Shown piece after piece: positions 15,700 to 23,524 of a stretch of 37,559 nt of DNA. Positions within the stretch are counted from its first letter, which is position 1, and each line of letters opens with the position of its first letter. Made by a program: the position numbers and the translations under genes. The notes beneath the pieces are model-generated. The model was not told where the DNA came from, did no database searches, and saw only the letters and a list, made by a program, of their open reading frames with translations. Source of the stretch: Candidatus Cloacimonadota bacterium (lineage in GTDB: Bacteria > Cloacimonadota > Cloacimonadia > Cloacimonadales > Cloacimonadaceae); the NCBI GenBank assembly GCA_023392795.1, contig JAEWNJ010000134.1:1-37559 (forward strand), in the 5' to 3' direction.

Positions 15700-18426
15700 A
15701 TGAAAAAGAAGCTTTTAGAGAAACTTAAGGATTTTAAACTCAGCATCCCCCTGCCGCTTCCCGGTTTGGGCTGCGGAGTGTTGGGTATGGCCTTGCCCCG
15801 TGTTTCCATCAATCTCGGCGCTTATGCCGCCAAGCTGCTCAAAGCTCTGGAATACCGTGGTTACGACAGCACCGGCGCTGCTTTCCTGGGCGAGGATAAG
15901 ACCAGGATCACGCTGCTCAAGGATGTTGGCGCACCTTCCACCCTGGTCAAGACCCTGAGCATCGAAAAGCAGAGCGGGCAGATCTTTTGCGGGCAGGTAC
16001 GCTGGGCTACCTTCGGCTTTGTAAACAAGGTGAATGCCCAGCCTCACGAAGTGAAATGCAAGCGTCATCTCTTTGGGGCGCACAACGGGAACATCACAAA
16101 CACCCGCGAATTGAAGGTTTTTCTCACCAAGGAAGGACATACCGTGCTTTCCGATAATGATGGTGAAATGCTGGTGCACAGTGTGGAGCATTACTTCGAT
16201 ATCGAAATGACGCGTGCCGGCAACCCCAATGATCACGAAGAGCGCAAAGCTTGCATGCGCAGAGCCATCATCCGCACTGCAGAAAAGATGAATGGATCTT
16301 ACGCTGCCGTCATTGTGGATCCGGAAACCAAGTGTTCCTGGGCGATCAAAGCCGGATCCAGCCTCTATTTTGGCGTGGGAGAAGTGGAGGATATGCCCTT
16401 CGCTTTGGCTTCCAGCGATCTCACCGCGGTATTGCGCTTTACCAAGATGCTGGTGAACTTGCGGGAAGGTGAATTTGTGGAATACACTTCGGATTACTAC
16501 CAGGTGTATGCGATGAAGAATCTGAAGTTCAAACGCCTAAATCAAGCCGACGAATTGTATGCTACCGGAGATACAATCCCCACCCGCGCAGTATATTCCA
16601 AGCTCAGAGCCGAGGATGTGGAACTGCTGCCGGATTTTCAGTATTTCATGGAACAGGAAATCTATGCCCAGAGTGAATCCACCGGAAAGCTGATCAAGCT
16701 ATTCCAGGGTGGCTCAAACACCGGCAAACGCATGTTGAAGGTAATCGATCAAGCTGGCGTGAGAGATCTCATGACCAGTAGCATGCTGGAAATCCTGGGT
16801 GAAAACCATGTGGAAGATAAGAAAAGCCGCTTTGATAAGCTCTGCGAAGCGCAGGCCATTCAGGATTTCTTAAGACTCGCGCAGGATAGTTACACCGCCA
16901 TCTTCGATGTGGCGGTGAAAGAGGATTTTGACAAGAAGTACTTCTTTTCGAACGAGAAAAACATCTTTATCGAGCTGATGGGAACCGAGTTTGACCGCCA
17001 TCGGCTCATCATTGCCAAAGCCTTGGACAGCCTTTCCGAAGAGATTTCCGTAGCGGAGTTTGAACGCAGCGTTCAGGATTTCCTTGCTCTGATCAAGAAT
17101 ACCATTGCCAACAACCGCAATGCTTATTCCATCGCTTGTGGCACCTCATTTCATGCCACCAAGATCGCGGCGCTCTTTTTCAATGAAATCGCTCGCATCG
17201 AATTGATCCCCATTCTGCCCGGCGATTTCAGGGGCGAATACTCTAACTGCATCAAGGATAAAGACCTCATCATCGGCGTCTCTCAAAGCGGGGAAACCAA
17301 AGACCTGATCGATATCTTCAACGACATCGATTCCGCTGATCTGGACGTGCGCAAGGTAGTGCTGGTGAACAATATGAATAGCACTCTGGGGCAGGAAAAG
17401 AGCGATGTGGCAATTCCCATCCTCTGCGGTCCCGAGATCGCCGTTCCCGCCACCAAGAGCTTCATGAACCAGATCACACTTTTTTATTATCTCGCCATCC
17501 GCATTGCCGATATGAAGCTGAAAGAACTGGATACAAACCTTGATCCCGCAGAACGCAAGGCCTGTGAGGATATGCTAACCCGCCGCTTTAAATCCTTGAG
17601 CGACATTCCCATGCTGCTCAAAGAAACCGTGCTTAAAACTGATGACATGATCGACAACATGGCGGCCAAGATCTATATGGAACCATCCCTGCACATCCTC
17701 GCCACCAAGATCAGCGGGGTGGCCATGGAAGGCGCCCTGAAGATTCGCGAGACGGTGCTGAACCATGCCGAAGGGCGTGAGGCCAGCGAATTCAAGCATG
17801 GACCCAACACCATCCTGGGCAAGAATACCGTCTTTGGCGTAAAGCATGTGCGCAGTTTCGTCCGCGCGTTCAGCAAGATGATCGACGACATTGATGAACA
17901 AGCCGATGCCCGAGGAATCCCCCAAAAAGAACAGAAGGATCTGTTGAAAGCATTGGCGGACTACGTGTTTACCCACAATCTACCCTTCAATCTTTCCGCG
18001 GCTGGTACCCAGCTCTTCAAGGAGACCGTGCAGGATCAGGATTTCTTTGAACCCCTGTATCGCAATTATCCTCTCATCTACGTCACCGGCCCTGATCCCC
18101 GCGATGTGAATCTTACCATTTCCCAGATCAACACACATAAGATACGCGGTGCCAATACTTACGTGATTGCCGAAGAGAATGATAACCTGCTGAAGAATAC
18201 ATCCCTGAATCCCAATGAAGGAGCCTATTACGGCTGGTCATATATCATGCTGCCCAAAACGGGGGATAGCCTGATGACCTGCTTCAGTGCTACCATCGTA
18301 TTACAGTTGCTTGCCCTCAGAATGAGCATCCGCAAGATGAAGAAGCTCGATCTGCTGGGCGTGAAAGATCACGGCGTACATCCGGACGTACCCAAGAACG
18401 TCTCCAAATCTATCACGGTGGATTGA
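15700..18426 (+). CDS. Enlarged GlmS-like glutamine amidotransferase with two SIS domains
   Basis: Related to glutamine-fructose-6-phosphate aminotransferase, which makes glucosamine 6-phosphate for peptidoglycan and LPS. The Ntn glutaminase domain begins at C25 (CGVLGMAL) and includes LEYRGYDSTGAAF, VRWATFG, NAQPH and AHNGNITN. The SIS domains show CGTSFHATK, SQSGETKDLID, EIAVPATKSF, EGALKIRE and EFKHGPN. The C-terminus PKNVSKSITVD matches the GlmS end with its lysine. At 908 residues it is about 300 longer than usual GlmS. The extra sequence lies between the glutaminase and first SIS domain (roughly residues 290-460) and within the second SIS domain (roughly 705-790). Unusually, 24 residues precede the catalytic cysteine, so a cleaved propeptide or altered mechanism is implied. 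AAAGG sits seven bases before the ATG. Confidence 0.8.
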   Translation: MKKKLLEKLKDFKLSIPLPLPGLGCGVLGMALPRVSINLGAYAAKLLKALEYRGYDSTGAAFLGEDKTRITLLKDVGAPSTLVKTLSIEKQSGQIFCGQVRWATFGFVNKVNAQPHEVKCKRHLFGAHNGNITNTRELKVFLTKEGHTVLSDNDGEMLVHSVEHYFDIEMTRAGNPNDHEERKACMRRAIIRTAEKMNGSYAAVIVDPETKCSWAIKAGSSLYFGVGEVEDMPFALASSDLTAVLRFTKMLVNLREGEFVEYTSDYYQVYAMKNLKFKRLNQADELYATGDTIPTRAVYSKLRAEDVELLPDFQYFMEQEIYAQSESTGKLIKLFQGGSNTGKRMLKVIDQAGVRDLMTSSMLEILGENHVEDKKSRFDKLCEAQAIQDFLRLAQDSYTAIFDVAVKEDFDKKYFFSNEKNIFIELMGTEFDRHRLIIAKALDSLSEEISVAEFERSVQDFLALIKNTIANNRNAYSIACGTSFHATKIAALFFNEIARIELIPILPGDFRGEYSNCIKDKDLIIGVSQSGETKDLIDIFNDIDSADLDVRKVVLVNNMNSTLGQEKSDVAIPILCGPEIAVPATKSFMNQITLFYYLAIRIADMKLKELDTNLDPAERKACEDMLTRRFKSLSDIPMLLKETVLKTDDMIDNMAAKIYMEPSLHILATKISGVAMEGALKIRETVLNHAEGREASEFKHGPNTILGKNTVFGVKHVRSFVRAFSKMIDDIDEQADARGIPQKEQKDLLKALADYVFTHNLPFNLSAAGTQLFKETVQDQDFFEPLYRNYPLIYVTGPDPRDVNLTISQINTHKIRGANTYVIAEENDNLLKNTSLNPNEGAYYGWSYIMLPKTGDSLMTCFSATIVLQLLALRMSIRKMKKLDLLGVKDHGVHPDVPKNVSKSITVD

Positions 18427-18430
18427 TCCC

Positions 18431-18913
18431 ATGCGCATAGGCTTTGGATATGATGTTCACCGCATGGTTCCGGATCGTAAACTGATCCTGGGAGGAGTGG
18501 AGATTCCCTTTGACAAAGGGCTCTTGGGGCATTCAGACGCGGATGTCCTGATCCACAGTATTTGTGACGCTTTGCTTGGAGCTCTGGCTCTGGGCGATAT
18601 CGGACGGCATTTTGCCGATAGTGATCCCACTTTCAAGGATATCGATTCCCGCATCCTGCTGCGTAAGTGTTACGCCATGGTACGTGAACGTAACTACACT
18701 CTGGCCAATCTGGATGCCACCATTTGCGCCGCCGCGCCCAAACTAGCCGGGCACATCGATGCCATGCGCGATCACCTGGCGGAGGATATGGACTGCGCAG
18801 TGGACCAGATATCGATCAAAGCCACCACAGAGGAAGGCTTGGGAATATCCGGCTGCGGCGAAGGCATGAGCGCTACAGTGGTGATTCTCATCATGCCTGA
18901 GGAGGTTGGATGA
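18431..18913 (+). CDS. ispF: 2-C-methyl-D-erythritol 2,4-cyclodiphosphate synthase
   Basis: The enzyme cyclises CDP-ME 2-phosphate to MEcPP with release of CMP. The metal ligands D8, H10 (GYDVH) and H42 (IHSICDALLGA) are at the same residue numbers as in the E. coli enzyme. The motif ATTEEGLG near the C-terminus is the CDP-binding signature. Length is 160 residues, as expected for the trimeric family. The start is four bases after the GlmS-like stop, and its TGA overlaps the next ATG as ATGA, so translation is coupled. Confidence 0.95.
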   Translation: MRIGFGYDVHRMVPDRKLILGGVEIPFDKGLLGHSDADVLIHSICDALLGALALGDIGRHFADSDPTFKDIDSRILLRKCYAMVRERNYTLANLDATICAAAPKLAGHIDAMRDHLAEDMDCAVDQISIKATTEEGLGISGCGEGMSATVVILIMPEEVG

Positions 18914-19659
18914 AAGCTCTGGCCGTGATCGGTTACCATCACACAGGCAAGACATCCGTGGTGACGGCATTGGTGGAATCCCTTACCGCCAAAGGTCTGC
19001 GCGTAGCCACCATCAAGGATATCCACAGCGAGAAGTATCGAGCAGACATAGAAGGGAAGAACAGCGCCCTGCATATTGCGGCCGGCAGCGTTCAAACCTT
19101 CGCCCGCGGACTGTTTGACAGCGCCATGATCTATCCCAAACCCCTGCCCCTGGAAGAGATTCTGCCCAAAATGGATGCCGATTTCCTGATCGTGGAAGGC
19201 ATGAAAGACGCCGCATTACCCAAGATTGTCTGTGCCGCCCAGATCGCGGAACTGGATGAATTGATCGACGACAGCACCATAGCCTGTGCCGGAGTAATCT
19301 CAGATGCTGTCAGAAGCCATAGCAAGCTGCGGATTTACAACGCGCAACGCGATATAGAGGAACTAAGCAGCCTTGTCCTGGATAAAGTCTATGAGGTTTT
19401 GCCCATGGCTGATCCAGAATGCTGCAGCCGCTGTGGCAGTACTTGTAAACAGATGGCGATGGACATCGTGCAAGGCCGTCGCCGGCGCGATGAATGCGTG
19501 ATGGATTCCCAGCATAGCATCACTCTCGAGGTAGGGGGGCGGCAGATCGCCATCGTTCCCTTTGTGCAGGACATTTTGAAGGATACCATCCTGGCGGTCC
19601 TGAAGAACCTGAAAGATACCGATACCAGCAAAGACATTCGCATCCACATCCGGCCATGA
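18910..19659 (+). CDS. MobB-like P-loop GTPase with C-terminal Fe-S-type cysteine domain
   Basis: The N-terminal domain resembles MobB, a GTP-binding protein that aids addition of a nucleotide to molybdopterin. The P-loop GYHHTGKTS is at 8-16, and FLIVEGMKD (92-100) resembles the family's VEG motif. After residue 165 there is a cysteine cluster, C171, C172, C175, C179 and C196, in the pattern CxxCGxxC then C, as in small [4Fe-4S] domains. A tail like that of MobB-Fe-S proteins of archaea and anaerobes follows (VGGRQIAIVPFVQDILK). GAGGAGG precedes the overlapping ATGA start. ThiF and ThiS follow, which suggests a cofactor or sulfur-transfer role, but no other molybdopterin gene is in the window. 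Confidence 0.8.
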   Translation: MKALAVIGYHHTGKTSVVTALVESLTAKGLRVATIKDIHSEKYRADIEGKNSALHIAAGSVQTFARGLFDSAMIYPKPLPLEEILPKMDADFLIVEGMKDAALPKIVCAAQIAELDELIDDSTIACAGVISDAVRSHSKLRIYNAQRDIEELSSLVLDKVYEVLPMADPECCSRCGSTCKQMAMDIVQGRRRRDECVMDSQHSITLEVGGRQIAIVPFVQDILKDTILAVLKNLKDTDTSKDIRIHIRP

Positions 19660-20273
19660 CTCATCAGGAATTCTTTTGCGAGAGAGATCCCAAAGCTTTT
19701 CCCTTGTGGCAGGAAGCCATAGTCGGCATCGCCGGAGCCGGGGGTTTGGGCTCGAATATCGCCATGCTGTTAGCCCGCGCTGGAGTGGGCAAGCTGATCG
19801 TGAGCGATTATGACCAGGTAACGGTCTCAAATCTGAACCGGCAGGCTTTCAACCTGGATCAGGTGGGCCTGGCAAAAGTGGATGCCCTGGAGCAAAACAT
19901 TCATCGGATCAATCCTTACATTGATCTGGAGATGCACAACCTGCGCCTGGATGAAGAGAATATCCCCGGGATATATCACAGCGTGGATATCATGATCGAA
20001 GCCTTTGATACCGCCAGCGCTAAAGCCATGCTGATCGAGTGTTTCACCCGGCATTTTCCCGCCACAGAACTCATCTGCGCCTCCGGTCTGGCCGGTTATG
20101 GACGAGGCGAGGACATTAGAATCGCGCAAACCGGGAAGCTCTTCATCGTAGGAGATCAGACTTCGGAACTGAGCCCGGGAATTGCCCCGATCTCCACGCG
20201 AGTGATGATTGTTGCAGCACAGCAGGCAAACCTGGCTCTGGAGAGATTAGTATGCCTAAAGAGCTTACGATAA
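19656..20273 (+). CDS. thiF: ThiF-family sulfur carrier adenylyltransferase (short, family 2)
   Basis: An E1-like enzyme that adenylates the C-terminal glycine of a ThiS-type sulfur carrier. The nucleotide-binding loop GAGGLGSN is at 27-34, with the following DYDQVTVSNLNRQ typical of the family. The protein is only 205 residues and lacks the CxxC zinc pairs of ThiF/MoeB, as in the short clostridial-type ThiF family. It overlaps the MobB-like gene as ATGA, and its last 22 bases contain the start of thiS, the expected partner. Confidence 0.88.
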   Translation: MTHQEFFCERDPKAFPLWQEAIVGIAGAGGLGSNIAMLLARAGVGKLIVSDYDQVTVSNLNRQAFNLDQVGLAKVDALEQNIHRINPYIDLEMHNLRLDEENIPGIYHSVDIMIEAFDTASAKAMLIECFTRHFPATELICASGLAGYGRGEDIRIAQTGKLFIVGDQTSELSPGIAPISTRVMIVAAQQANLALERLVCLKSLR

Positions 20274-20458
20274 ACGGACACAAACGCCCCTGGCAGGAAG
20301 GCATGACGGTGCAGGACGCGCTGAATATGATGAATTACACCTTCCGCATGCTGGTGGTGAAGATAAACGGTGAATTGATCGCCCGCAAGGATTATGCCCT
20401 CACTCCCATCCCCGAAGGGGCGGACGTGAAGGTGATTCATCTGATTAGCGGAGGTTGA
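20252..20458 (+). CDS. thiS: ThiS-like sulfur carrier protein
   Basis: A 68-residue ubiquitin-fold protein ending in Gly-Gly (HLISGG), the terminus that is adenylated and thiocarboxylated to donate sulfur to the thiazole of thiamine or another product. The sequence LTINGHKRPWQEGMTVQDAL and the VVKINGELIARKDY block are typical of ThiS. It overlaps thiF and has GGAGAG at 20240-20245. No ThiG, ThiH or ThiC is in the window, so thiamine is the likely but unproven product. Its 3' end overlaps the convergent queE by 14 bases. Confidence 0.88.
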   Translation: MPKELTINGHKRPWQEGMTVQDALNMMNYTFRMLVVKINGELIARKDYALTPIPEGADVKVIHLISGG

Positions 20459-21071
20459 GCATTTTATGGAGCTGGAGGCTCAGCTTTACTTTTAGCCCGT
20501 CTTCCAGGATCCATGAGGCCAGGGTTTCCGCACTCAAAAGGCTGGGAACTGGGGAAAAATGCACGGTTCCGGGGCTGATCTGATGCTCGCTGAGGAAGGC
20601 TTTGGCGAAGGCATAATCCGGGTAATTGGTTAGCACAAACTTCAGCTCATCCAGTTCACTCATGCACAGCAGGTTGTGCTTCATAAAGCTATCTCCCATA
20701 CCGCTGCCGGGGCATTTTACGTCCACGATTTTCACTACGTCCGGAGGAACTTCACTCAAGTCCAGAGAACCGTTTGTTTCCAGCAGTACCCGGTAGCCCT
20801 GCTCCAGCAATGTCTCCATCAGAGGGATCGATGCTTCTTGCCACAGCGGTTCGCCGCCCGTCAGCTCCACCAGTTTGCAGGGGTATTGCGCGATCTCTTT
20901 GAGGATGCTGGCGATGCTGCGCGGATTTCCCTTGGCGTGAGAATACTGCGTATCGCACCATGCGCAACGTAAGTTACAGCCCGCAAGACGGATGAAGATG
21001 CAAGGCATGCCCTGAAAGGTAGATTCGCCCTGCAGACTATAAAAGATCTCGCAGATATCCAGCTTAATCAT
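20445..21071 (-). CDS. queE: 7-carboxy-7-deazaguanine synthase-like radical SAM enzyme
   Basis: QueE contracts 6-carboxytetrahydropterin to 7-carboxy-7-deazaguanine on the queuosine route. The cluster cysteines C32, C36 and C39 lie in CNLRCAWCD, with the preceding EIFYSLQGES signature and LTGGEPLWQ. Length, 208 residues, is normal. The ATG overlaps the amidohydrolase stop as TAATG, so it is the last gene of the minus-strand run. The other deazapurine genes are not in the window. Confidence 0.9.
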   Translation of the reverse strand: MIKLDICEIFYSLQGESTFQGMPCIFIRLAGCNLRCAWCDTQYSHAKGNPRSIASILKEIAQYPCKLVELTGGEPLWQEASIPLMETLLEQGYRVLLETNGSLDLSEVPPDVVKIVDVKCPGSGMGDSFMKHNLLCMSELDELKFVLTNYPDYAFAKAFLSEHQISPGTVHFSPVPSLLSAETLASWILEDGLKVKLSLQLHKMLNLR

Positions 21072-22267
21072 TAGAAGGGCAGGAAGGGGAAATCCTTGTG
21101 ATAACCGAGAGCGTTATCGATCTGATCGTTGATCTCCATGGGATCTCCGATCACGAACTTTTCCCGGTTTCCGGTGCGGAAGATGGTGTATTCATTGTCC
21201 CCTGTATCCAGTAAATCCAGATACTCGCTGTCGCCATAGCGTGGGACGCCATCCACGATCAGGAGCTTTATCCCCATCATTTCCATCGCCAACAGGTTTT
21301 CAAAGGGATCGCTTTCCATCTGATCCAGGATCAGGAGATTGCGGGGATTGGCTGGGTTCAGCGTCGCGTAGGCGGGGTCCAGATACAGGGCCTTCGCTGC
21401 GTTCACTGTTACCATCCGATACAGTTCTTTGAGCGGAATCTGGGGGAAATGCTCCCGAATCACCTCAAACTCGGCGATCAGGCTAATCTCCCCGCTCATC
21501 GTGGAATCGGTGCCGATTACCACGTTGGCATTGGCAACCATTGCACTGGCGATGTCAAAGGTCTTGCCGATAAGATAATAGTTTGAGCCGGGGCACCAAC
21601 ACACGCTGGCTCCCACCTTGGCGATGGTCTCTATCTCTTTCTTGCTGAAGGCGATGCCATGGATCATCAAGGTATTGGCATGCAGCAGTCCCCGCTTTTC
21701 CAGCAGGGCAAATTCTCCGTGAGTAACCTCGTCCGTGCCTTCGCCGAGGTGAATGATGAAGGGCATCCTGCCCTGAGTGAGCGCCATTTCTTCTTCCGGA
21801 GTGCCGCCGCCCCACCAGTTTCCCAGAGTGATGGAATGGCACTGACGGAAGCGCTTGGGTACGATGATCGGCATGGGGTCATAATAAGCGTCTTGCTGAT
21901 TCGGTCCGTGATCGTGCACGATGCCACAGCCGGAAAAGAGGTTCTTGTAAGCCCCCAGCTTGGCCACACTATGTGCCGTAGGTTGCAATAGATCGAAGCT
22001 GCCGTCGTTCAGCCAGTATTGATTGCGTTCGCGGAAGCTGAAGGATTGCTTCATGTCTTCCACCCAGATGTGCGAATTGGGATAGGGGCGCTTGTCCCCG
22101 GCTTTGGGCACCCAATTACCCACCAAATGGTCGTGGGAATTGATCAGGGGCACATAGGCAATGCCATCGGGTAAATTCAGGTCTGGGCCTTCTCCGGGCA
22201 AATCCAGCTGCAGATTGCTTCTTACATCATCCGGATTGATGACCCCGTGCCCAGCGATGATCTTCAT
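21071..22267 (-). CDS. Amidohydrolase-superfamily metal hydrolase/deaminase
   Basis: A 398-residue cytosolic enzyme of the cyclic amidohydrolase/deaminase group (COG0402 type). Metal-site residues seen are H45 and H47 (SHDH), the histidine in IIHLGEGTDE, the histidine in MIHGIAF and the aspartate in GTDSTMSG. A C-terminal beta domain (VDGVPRYGDSEYLD) completes the composite fold. The substrate is not evident; related enzymes act on guanine, adenosine-type compounds or ring amides. It overlaps etfA by four bases (ATGA) and queE by one base, so it may act on a nucleobase or pterin-like compound, but that is speculation from context. Confidence 0.75.
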   Translation of the reverse strand: MKIIAGHGVINPDDVRSNLQLDLPGEGPDLNLPDGIAYVPLINSHDHLVGNWVPKAGDKRPYPNSHIWVEDMKQSFSFRERNQYWLNDGSFDLLQPTAHSVAKLGAYKNLFSGCGIVHDHGPNQQDAYYDPMPIIVPKRFRQCHSITLGNWWGGGTPEEEMALTQGRMPFIIHLGEGTDEVTHGEFALLEKRGLLHANTLMIHGIAFSKKEIETIAKVGASVCWCPGSNYYLIGKTFDIASAMVANANVVIGTDSTMSGEISLIAEFEVIREHFPQIPLKELYRMVTVNAAKALYLDPAYATLNPANPRNLLILDQMESDPFENLLAMEMMGIKLLIVDGVPRYGDSEYLDLLDTGDNEYTIFRTGNREKFVIGDPMEINDQIDNALGYHKDFPFLPF

Positions 22268-23454
22268 GCCCTTACTTCTTTGATCCTTTTAGTGAGTTTT
22301 GGTACCACTTCAAAGAGGTCGCCCACGATTCCCAGATCCGCCACCTTGAAGATGGGGGCATCAGGATCTTTATTCACGGCGATGATGTAATCCGCGCTGC
22401 TCATACCTGCCAGATGCTGAATCGCTCCGGAAATCCCAATGGCGATGTACACGCTAGGCTTCACCGTTTTCCCGGTTTGACCCACCTGATGCGAATAGGC
22501 AATCCATTCAGAATCCACCGCTGCTCGGGATGCGCCCACTGCGCCATCCAGGGCTTCCGCCAGTTCTTCGATCATGGCGAAGTTCTTGGCGTCCTTGATT
22601 CCGCGTCCTCCGGAAACGATCACATTGGCGTCGGTGATGTTCACCAGATTTGTCTTCTCTTTGTCAAAGCTGATGAAGCTGGTGACGTCCTCTTCCAATT
22701 CAAAGTTGAATTCTTCATGCAATACTATGCCGTTGCGGGTATCATCGCGGACAATGGGATTCATCACTTTATGGCGCACCGTGGCCATTTGGGGACGGTG
22801 ATTTGCCGTGATGATGGTAGCCATGATGTTTCCCCCAAAAGCGGGACGGGTCTGCATCAGATTTCCCGTATCGGGATCGATCTCCAGCCCGGTGCAATCC
22901 GCGGTCAATCCCGTATGTAGATCGATGGCTACGCGGGGGATAAAGCTGCGTCCCACCACTGTAGCACCTGCCAGGATGATGGCGGGTTTGTATTTCTCAG
23001 CCAGGTGGCTAAGCGCTTCGCTGTATCTTTCATCGCGAAAGTGTTGTAACGCGGGATCATCGATCTGGATCACCTGATCAGCGCCATAGGCAAAGAGTTC
23101 CTCGGCGATGCCGTTCAGATTGTAGCCCAGGAGAACGGCGCTGAGTTCGCAGGACAATTGATCGGCCAATTCGCGGCCCTTGCCCAGGAGTTCATGCACC
23201 ACCTGTGCCACCACGCCGTCACGCTGTTCGGCATACACCCAGATTCCGTTATACTGGCTTTTATCCAGGACACTTTGTGCGGCTTTACGGATCACGATGG
23301 CGTCAAATGGGCAAGCCTGCACGCACGCCCCACACAATACACATTTATCTATGTCAATTTCAGCGAGTTTGGCCTCTACTTTGATCGCGTCATAAGCGCA
23401 TGCTTTCAGACACGCTCCACAGCCAACGCACTTTTCACTAATAACTTCAATCAT
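22264..23454 (-). CDS. etfA: Electron transfer flavoprotein alpha subunit with two N-terminal [4Fe-4S] sites
   Basis: EtfA carries FAD and passes electrons between dehydrogenases and other carriers. The first 55 residues form a bacterial-type ferredoxin domain, C9-C12-C15-C19 and C38-C41-C44-C48. The Etf alpha domain follows, with ILAGATVVGRSFIP, and the FAD-binding C-terminal signature is VGASRAAVDSEW, then HQVGQTGKTVKP and AIGISGAIQH. Ferredoxin-fused EtfA is common in anaerobes and some versions join bifurcating complexes. No etfB, acyl-CoA or lactate dehydrogenase is adjacent, so the partner is encoded elsewhere. AGGAG lies just upstream of the ATG. Confidence 0.92.
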   Translation of the reverse strand: MIEVISEKCVGCGACLKACAYDAIKVEAKLAEIDIDKCVLCGACVQACPFDAIVIRKAAQSVLDKSQYNGIWVYAEQRDGVVAQVVHELLGKGRELADQLSCELSAVLLGYNLNGIAEELFAYGADQVIQIDDPALQHFRDERYSEALSHLAEKYKPAIILAGATVVGRSFIPRVAIDLHTGLTADCTGLEIDPDTGNLMQTRPAFGGNIMATIITANHRPQMATVRHKVMNPIVRDDTRNGIVLHEEFNFELEEDVTSFISFDKEKTNLVNITDANVIVSGGRGIKDAKNFAMIEELAEALDGAVGASRAAVDSEWIAYSHQVGQTGKTVKPSVYIAIGISGAIQHLAGMSSADYIIAVNKDPDAPIFKVADLGIVGDLFEVVPKLTKRIKEVRA

Positions 23455-23467
23455 TCTCGTCTCCTGA

Positions 23468-23500
23468 ATTATACGGTATTGCGATGCCTTTTCTTGTCAA
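23468..23500 (-). promoter_or_regulatory. Possible promoter of the etfA operon
   Basis: On the minus strand TTGACA (23495-23500) is followed after 21 bases by an exact TATAAT (23468-23473). The spacing is longer than the standard 17, and the second hexamer ends only 13 bases before the ATG, so transcription would start about at the ribosome site. The TTGACA is the more credible element. Confidence 0.35.
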
Positions 23501-23524
23501 GCTGATTTTCCTTTGATCTTCCGC

